Assembly (NCBI GenBank): GCA_951230915.1
Contig: OX579635.1
Span: 48,856,001-48,920,000 of the forward strand
Length of the DNA stretch: 64,000 nucleotides
Origin: Antitrichia curtipendula
Taxonomy: Eukaryota > Streptophyta > Bryopsida > Hypnales > Leucodontaceae
Direction: 5' to 3'
Each line of letters begins with the position of its first letter. Position 1 is the stretch's first letter. The notes below the pieces were generated by a model. That model saw only the letters and a program-made list of their open reading frames with translations. It was not told the origin of the DNA and made no database searches. Below, in pieces: positions 58,101 through 64,000 of this stretch. The position numbers and the translations under genes are program-made.

Positions 58101-60430
58101 GAATTCAAGCATTCCACTAGAAAACTTTATTTGTGTAATGCGATCCTACGAGGGTTTGGGATTGAAATGAAATACTAGTTCCCTTATTTTCTAATTCAAG
58201 TGGAACGGTATTTTATTGTAATGGGGATATGTAAATATGGATTGGCATTGAAAATTTTAAATGAAATAGTATCCAAGTTGTTTTGAAATCAAGCATTCCA
58301 CTAGAAAACTTTATTTGTGTAATGGGATCCTACGAGGGTTTGGGATTGAAATGAAGTACTAGTTCCCTTATTTTCTAATTCAAGTGGAACGGTATTTTAT
58401 TGTAATGGGGATATGTAAATATGGATTGGCATTGAAAATTTCAAATGAAATAGTATCCAAGTTGTTTTGAATTCAAGCATTCCACTAGAAAACTTTATTT
58501 GTGTAATGGGATCCTACGAGGGTTTGGGATTGAAATGAAATACTAGTTCCCTTATTTTCTAATTCAAGTGGAACGGTATTTTATTGTAATGGGTCTATGT
58601 AAATATGGATTGGGATTGAAAATTTTAAATGAAATAATATCCAAGTTGTTTTGAAATCAAGCATTCCACTAGAAAACTTTATTTGTGTAATGGGATCCTA
58701 CGAGGGTTTGGAATTGACATGAAATACTAGTTCCCTTATTTTCTAATTCAAGTGGAACGGTATTTTATTGTAATGGGGATATGTAAATATGGATTGGCAT
58801 TGAAAATTTTAAATGAAATAGTATCCAAGTTGTTTTGAAATCAAGTATTCCACTAGAAAACTTTATTTGTGTAATGGGATCCTACGAGGGTTTGGGATTG
58901 AAATGAAATACTAGTTCCCTTATTTTCTAATTCAAGTGGAACGGTATTTTATTGTAATGGGGATATGTAAATATGGATTGGCATTGAAAATTTCAAATGA
59001 AATAGTATCCAAGTTGTTTTGAGTTCAAGCATTCCACTAGAAAACTTTATTTGTGTAATGGGATCCTACGAGGGTTTGGGATTGACATGAAATACTAGTT
59101 CCCTTATTTTCTAATTCAAGTGGAACGGTATTTTATTGTAATGGGGATATGTAAATATAGGTTGGGATTGAAAATTTCACATGAAATACTATCCAAGTTG
59201 TTTTGAGTTCAAGCATTCCACTAGAAAACTTTATTTGTGTAATGCGATCCTACGAGGGTTTGGGATTGAAATGAAATACTAGTTCCCTTATTTTCTAATT
59301 CAAGTGGAACGGTTTTTTATTGTAATGGGGATATGTAAATATGGATTGGCATTGAAAATTTTAAAAGAAATAGTATCCAAGTTGTTTTGAAATCAAGTAT
59401 TCCACTAGAAAACTTTATTTGTGTAATGGGATCCTCCGAGGGTTTGGGATTGAAATGAAATACTAGTTCCCTTATTTTCTAATTCAAGTGGAACGGTAGT
59501 TTATTGTAATGGGTCTATGTAAATATGGATTGGGATTGAAAATTTTAGATGAAATAGTATCCAAGTTGTTTTGAATTCAAGCATTCCACTAGAAAACTTT
59601 ATTTGTGTAATGGGATCCTCCGAGGGTTTGGGATTGAAATGAAATACTAGTTCCCTTATTTTCTAATTCAAGTGGAACGGTAGTTTATTGTAATGGGGAT
59701 ATGTAAATATGGATTGGGATTGAAAATTTTAAATGAAATAGTATCCAAGTTGTTTTGAAATCAAGCATTCCACTAGAAAACTTTATTTGTGTAATGGGAT
59801 CCTCCGAGGGTTTGTGATTGAAATGAAATACTAGTTCCCTTATTTTCTAATTCAAGTGGAACGGTATTTTATTGTAATGGGGATATGTAAATATGGATTG
59901 GCATTGAAAATTTTAAATGAAATAGTATCCAAGTTGTTTTGAATTCAAGCATTCCACTAGAAAACTTTATTTGTGTAATGCGATCCTACGAGGGTTTGGG
60001 ATTGAAATGAAATACTAGTTCCCTTATTTTCTAATTCAAGTGGAACGGTATTTTATTGTAATGGGGATATGTAAATATGGATTGGCATTGAAAATTTTAA
60101 ATGAAATAGTATCCAAGTTGTTTTGAAATCAAGCATTCCACTAGAAAACTTTATTTGTGTAATGGGATCCTACGAGGGTTTGGGATTGAAATGAAGTACT
60201 AGTTCCCTTATTTTCTAATTCAAGTGGAACGGTATTTTATTGTAATGGGGATATGTAAATATGGATTGGGATTGAAAATTTCAAATGAAATAGTATCCAA
60301 GTTGTTTTGAATTCAAGCATTCCACTAGAAAACTTTATTTGTGTAATGGGATCCTACGAGGGTTTGGGATTGAAATGAAATACTAGTTCCCTTATTTTCT
60401 AATTCAAGTGGAACGGTATTTTATTGTAAT
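55165..60430 (+). repeat. 10-monomer higher-order repeat (1840 bp), about 2.9 copies
   Basis: TTTGTGATTG at 56131, 57971 and 59811, and ACGGTTTTTT at 55629, 57469 and 59309, repeat at exactly 1840 bp (10 x 184). Copies differ only at scattered single bases (for example CTTATATTCT near 56713 and GAGTTGAAGC near 57365). The pattern ends near 60430, where GGGTCTATG becomes GGGGATATG. Confidence 0.85.
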
Positions 60431-60474
60431 GGGGATATGTAAATATGGATTGGCATTGAAAATTTTAAAAGAAA

Positions 60475-62685
60475 TAGTATCCAAGTTGTTTTGAAATCAA
60501 GTATTCCACTAGAAAACTTTATTTGTGTAATGGGATCCTCCGAGGGTTTGGGATTGAAATGAAATACTAGTTCCCTTATTTTCTAATTCAAGTGGAACGG
60601 TATTTTATTGTAATGGGTCTATGTAAATATGGATTGGGATTGAAAATTTTAAATGAAATAATATCCAAGTTGTTTTGAAATCAAGCATTCCACTAGAAAA
60701 CTTTATTTGTGTAACGGGATCCTACGAGGGTTTGGAATTGAAATGAAATACTAGTTCCCTTATTTTCTAATTCAAGTGGAACGGTATTTTATTGTAATGG
60801 GGATATGTAAATATGGATTGGCATTGAAAATTTTAAAAGAAATAGTATCCAAGTTGTTTTGAAATCAAGTATTCCACTAGAAAACTTATTTGTGTAATGG
60901 GATCCTACGAGGGTTTGGGATTGAAATGAAATACTAGTTCCCTTATTTTCTAATTCAAGTGGAATGGTATTTTATTGTAATGGGGATATGTAAATATAGG
61001 TTGGGATTGAAAATTTTAAATGAAATAGTATCCAAGTTGTTTTGAATTCAAGCATTCCACTAGAAAACTTTATTTGTGTAATGGTATCCTACGAGGGTTT
61101 GTGATTGAAATGAAATACTAGTTCCCTTATTTTCTAATTCAAGTGGAACGGTATTTTATTGTAATGGGGATATGTAAATATAGGTTGGATTGAAAATTTT
61201 AAATGAAATAGTATCCAAGTTGTTTTGAATTCAACCATTCCACTAGAAAACTTTATTTGTGTAATGGGATCCTATGAGGGTTTGGGATTGAAATGAAATA
61301 CTAGTTCCCTTATTTTCTAATTCAAGTGGAACGGTTTTTTATTGTAATGGGGATATGTAAATATAGGTTGGGATTGAAAATTTCAAATGAAATAGTATCC
61401 AAGTTGTTTTGAGTTCAAGCATTCCACTAGAAAACTTTATTTGTGTAATGGGATCCTACGAGGGTTTGGGATTTGAAATGAAATACTAGTTCCCTTATTT
61501 TCGAATTCAAGTGGAACGGTAGTTTATTGTAATGGGGATATGTAAATATGGATTGGCATTGAAAATTTTAAATGAAATAGTATCCAAGTTGTTTTGAAAT
61601 CAAGTATTCCACTAGAAAACTTTATTTGTGTAATGGGATCCTCCGAGGGTTTGGGATTGAAATGAAATACTAGTTCCCTTATTTTCTAATTCAAGTGGAA
61701 CGGTATTTTATTGTAATGGGTCTATGTAAATATGGATTGGGATTGAAAATTTTAAATGAAATAATATCCAAGTTGTTTTGAAATCAAGCATTCCACTAGA
61801 AAACTTTATTTGTGTAACGGGATCCTACGAGGGTTTGGAATTGAAATGAAATACTAGTTCCCTTATTTTCTAATTCAAGTGGAACGGTATTTTATTGTAA
61901 TGGGGATATGTAAATATGGATTGGCATTGAAAATTTTAAAAGAAATAGTATCCAAGTTGTTTTGAAATCAAGTATTCCACTAGAAAACTTATTTGTGTAA
62001 TGGGATCCTACGAGGGTTTGGGATTGAAATGAAATACTAGTTCCCTTATTTTCTAATTCAAGTGGAATGGTATTTTATTGTAATGGGGATATGTAAATAT
62101 AGGTTGGGATTGAAAATTTTAAATGAAATAGTATCCAAGTTGTTTTGAATTCAAGCATTCCACTAGAAAACTTTATTTGTGTAATGGTATCCTACGAGGG
62201 TTTGTGATTGAAATGAAATACTAGTTCCCTTATTTTCTAATTCAAGTGGAACGGTATTTTATTGTAATGGGGATATGTAAATATAGGTTGGATTGAAAAT
62301 TTTAAATGAAATAGTATCCAAGTTGTTTTGAATTCAACCATTCCACTAGAAAACTTTATTTGTGTAATGGGATCCTATGAGGGTTTGGGATTGAAATGAA
62401 ATACTAGTTCCCTTATTTTCTAATTCAAGTGGAACGGTTTTTTATTGTAATGGGGATATGTAAATATAGGTTGGGATTGAAAATTTCAAATGAAATAGTA
62501 TCCAAGTTGTTTTGAGTTCAAGCATTCCACTAGAAAACTTTATTTGTGTAATGGGATCCTACGAGGGTTTGGGATTTGAAATGAAATACTAGTTCCCTTA
62601 TTTTCGAATTCAAGTGGAACGGTAGTTTATTGTAATGGGGATATGTAAATATGGATTGGCATTGAAAATTTTAAATGAAATAGTA
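60475..62685 (+). repeat. 6-monomer tandem duplication (1103 bp) with shared indels
   Basis: The blocks 60475-61580 and 61580-62685 share rare indels and variants: AAAACTTATTTG lacking two T, GGTATCCTACG, TTCAACCATTCC, CCTATGAGGG, and GGGATTTGAAATG with one extra T. The period is 1103 bp, one less than 6 x 184, explained by these indels. Because two copies carry the same indels, the duplication is more recent than the mutations. Confidence 0.85.
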
Positions 62686-64000
62686 TCCAAGTTGTTTTGA
62701 ATTCAAGCATTCCACTAGAAAACTTTATTTGTGTAATGGGATCCTACGAGGGTTTGGGATTGAAATGAAATACTAGTTCCCTTATTTTCTAATTCAAGTG
62801 GAACGGTTTTTTATTGTAATGGGGATATGTAAATATAGGTTGGGATTGAAAATTTCAAATGAAATAGTATCCAAGTTGTTTTGAGTTCATGCATTCCACT
62901 GAAAACTTTATTTGTGTAATGCGATCCTACGAGGGTTTGGGATTGAAATGAAGTACTAGTTCCCTTATTTTCTATTTCAAGTGGAACGGTATTTTATTGT
63001 AATGGGTCTATGTAAATATGGATTGGGATTGAAAATTTTAAATGAAATAGTATCCAAGTTGTTTTGAATTCAAGCATTCCACTAGAAAACTTTATTTGTG
63101 TAATGGGATCCTACGAGGGTTTGAGATTGAAATGAAATACTAGTTCCCTTATTTTCTAATTCAAGTGGAACGGTATTTTATTGTAATGGGGATATGTAAA
63201 TATGGATTGGCATTGAAAATTTTAAATGAAATAGTATCCAAGTTGTTTTGAATTCAAGCATTCCACTAGAAAACTTTATTTGTGTAATGCGATCCTACGA
63301 GGGTTTGGGATTGAAATGAAATACTAGTTCCCTTATTTTCTAATTCAAGTGGAACGGTATTTTATTGTAATGGGGATATGTAAATATGGATTGGGATTGA
63401 AAATTTTAAATGAAATAGTATCCAAGTTGTTTTGAATTCAAGCATTCCACTAGAAAACTTTATTTGTGTAATGGGATCCTACGAGGGTTTGGGATTGAAA
63501 TGAAATACTAGTTCCCATATTTTCGAATTCAAGTGGAACGGTATTTTATGGTAATGGGTCTATGTAAATATGGATTGGGATTGAAAATTTTAAATGAAAT
63601 AGTATCCAAGTTGTTTTGAGTTCAAGCATTCCACTAGAAAACTTTATTTGTGTAATGGGATCCTACGAGGGTTTGGGATTGAAATGAAATACTAGTTCCC
63701 TTATTTTCGAATTCAAGTGGAACGGTATTTTATTGTAATGGGTCTATGTAAATATGGATTGGGATTGAAAATTTTAAATGAAATAGTATCCAAGTTGTTT
63801 TGAATTCAAGCATTCCACTAGAAAACTTTATTTGTGTAATGCGATCCTACGAGGGTTTGGGATTGAAATGAAATACTAGTTCCCTTATTTTCTAATTCAA
63901 GTGGAACGGTATTTTATTGTAATGGGTCTATGTAAATATGGATTGGGATTGAAAATTTTAAATGAAATAGTATCCAAGTTGTTTTGAGTTCAAGCATTCC

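Larger units (their letters stand above)
40110..64000 (+). repeat. 184-bp satellite array, about 130 monomers, open at the right edge
   Basis: GGGATCCTACGAGGGTTTGG recurs every 184 bp (for example 40110, 40294, 40478, 40662, 40846) to the end of the window. The monomer continues GATTGAAATGAAATACTAGT, TCCCTTATTTTCTAATTCAA, GTGGAACGGTATTTTATTGT, AATGGGGATATGTAAATATG, a GATTGGGATTGAAAATTT part, ATAGTATCCAAGTTGTTTTG, and TCCACTAGAAAACTTTATTT. Monomers differ at a few recurrent sites (CCTACG/CCTCCG, GGGGATATG/GGGTCTATG, GAATTCAAG/GAAATCAAG/GAGTTCAAG). All copies share one orientation. No gene interrupts the array; the short frame at 44122-44304 is a chance product. The monomer length is close to a nucleosome repeat, typical of centromeric or heterochromatic satellites. 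Confidence 0.97.

Overview
The window is nuclear DNA of a land plant. Three intron-containing genes with plant-type splice sites and high-confidence plant homologues occupy the first 12 kb, followed by about 27 kb of nested transposon remnants and then a satellite array that runs off the right edge. The lineage cannot be fixed from sequence alone. Short introns beside abundant repeats would suit an early-diverging vascular plant or bryophyte, but that is only inference.

1-12 kb, genic. The first exon of mitochondrial elongation factor G lies on the minus strand (769-1200), with the rest beyond the left edge. A complete nine-exon SLU7 splicing-factor gene (minus, 3548-7088; 542 aa as I assembled it) stands head-to-head with a complete ten-exon FHA-domain gene of the SNIP1/DAWDLE type (plus, 7622-11713; 339 aa). 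The two share a 533-bp divergent promoter region. Both exon chains close in frame and end at natural stops.

12-17.5 kb. AT-rich intergenic DNA with a 73-bp CACTA-type MITE that has a 3-bp target duplication, a TTTAACCCCTAAAG-ended element, a 227-bp tandem duplication, and a DUF7869-type gene fragment broken by one in-frame TGA.

17.5-37.1 kb, nested transposons. Two related hAT transposase genes lie on the minus strand (22525-26007 and 33497-36948). They share a BED finger, an intact D/D/E core and an unusual long Asn/Gly/acidic/RGG tail. The first copy is broken only by in-frame stops; the second by stops plus one frameshift. Both appear to have homologous left ends (CAGGGTTGTCA at 17545 and 32303) leading into GC-rich arrays of a GGGCGCGGACGT-like core with variable spacers. 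A separate GC-rich, CCGGA-studded unit with an intact 635-codon ORF of unknown function (18479-20386) sits between the first left end and its transposase. Also present are an unknown coiled-coil ORF with a frameshift in an A7 run, a 62-bp minisatellite, a 101-bp triplet repeat, and a 77-bp tandem repeat whose hairpin core flips orientation between units. A 200-N assembly gap lies at 37092-37291.

38.4-64 kb, satellite. A 176-bp repeat family (38629-39300) leads into about 130 monomers of a 184-bp satellite (40110-64000). Both monomers look like dimers of an older unit of about 90 bp. The array shows higher-order repeats of 21, 10 and 6 monomers. Diverged relatives of the unit occur at 32.6-33.0 kb and 38.4-38.6 kb, so the window may record the origin of the satellite from transposon-linked sequence.
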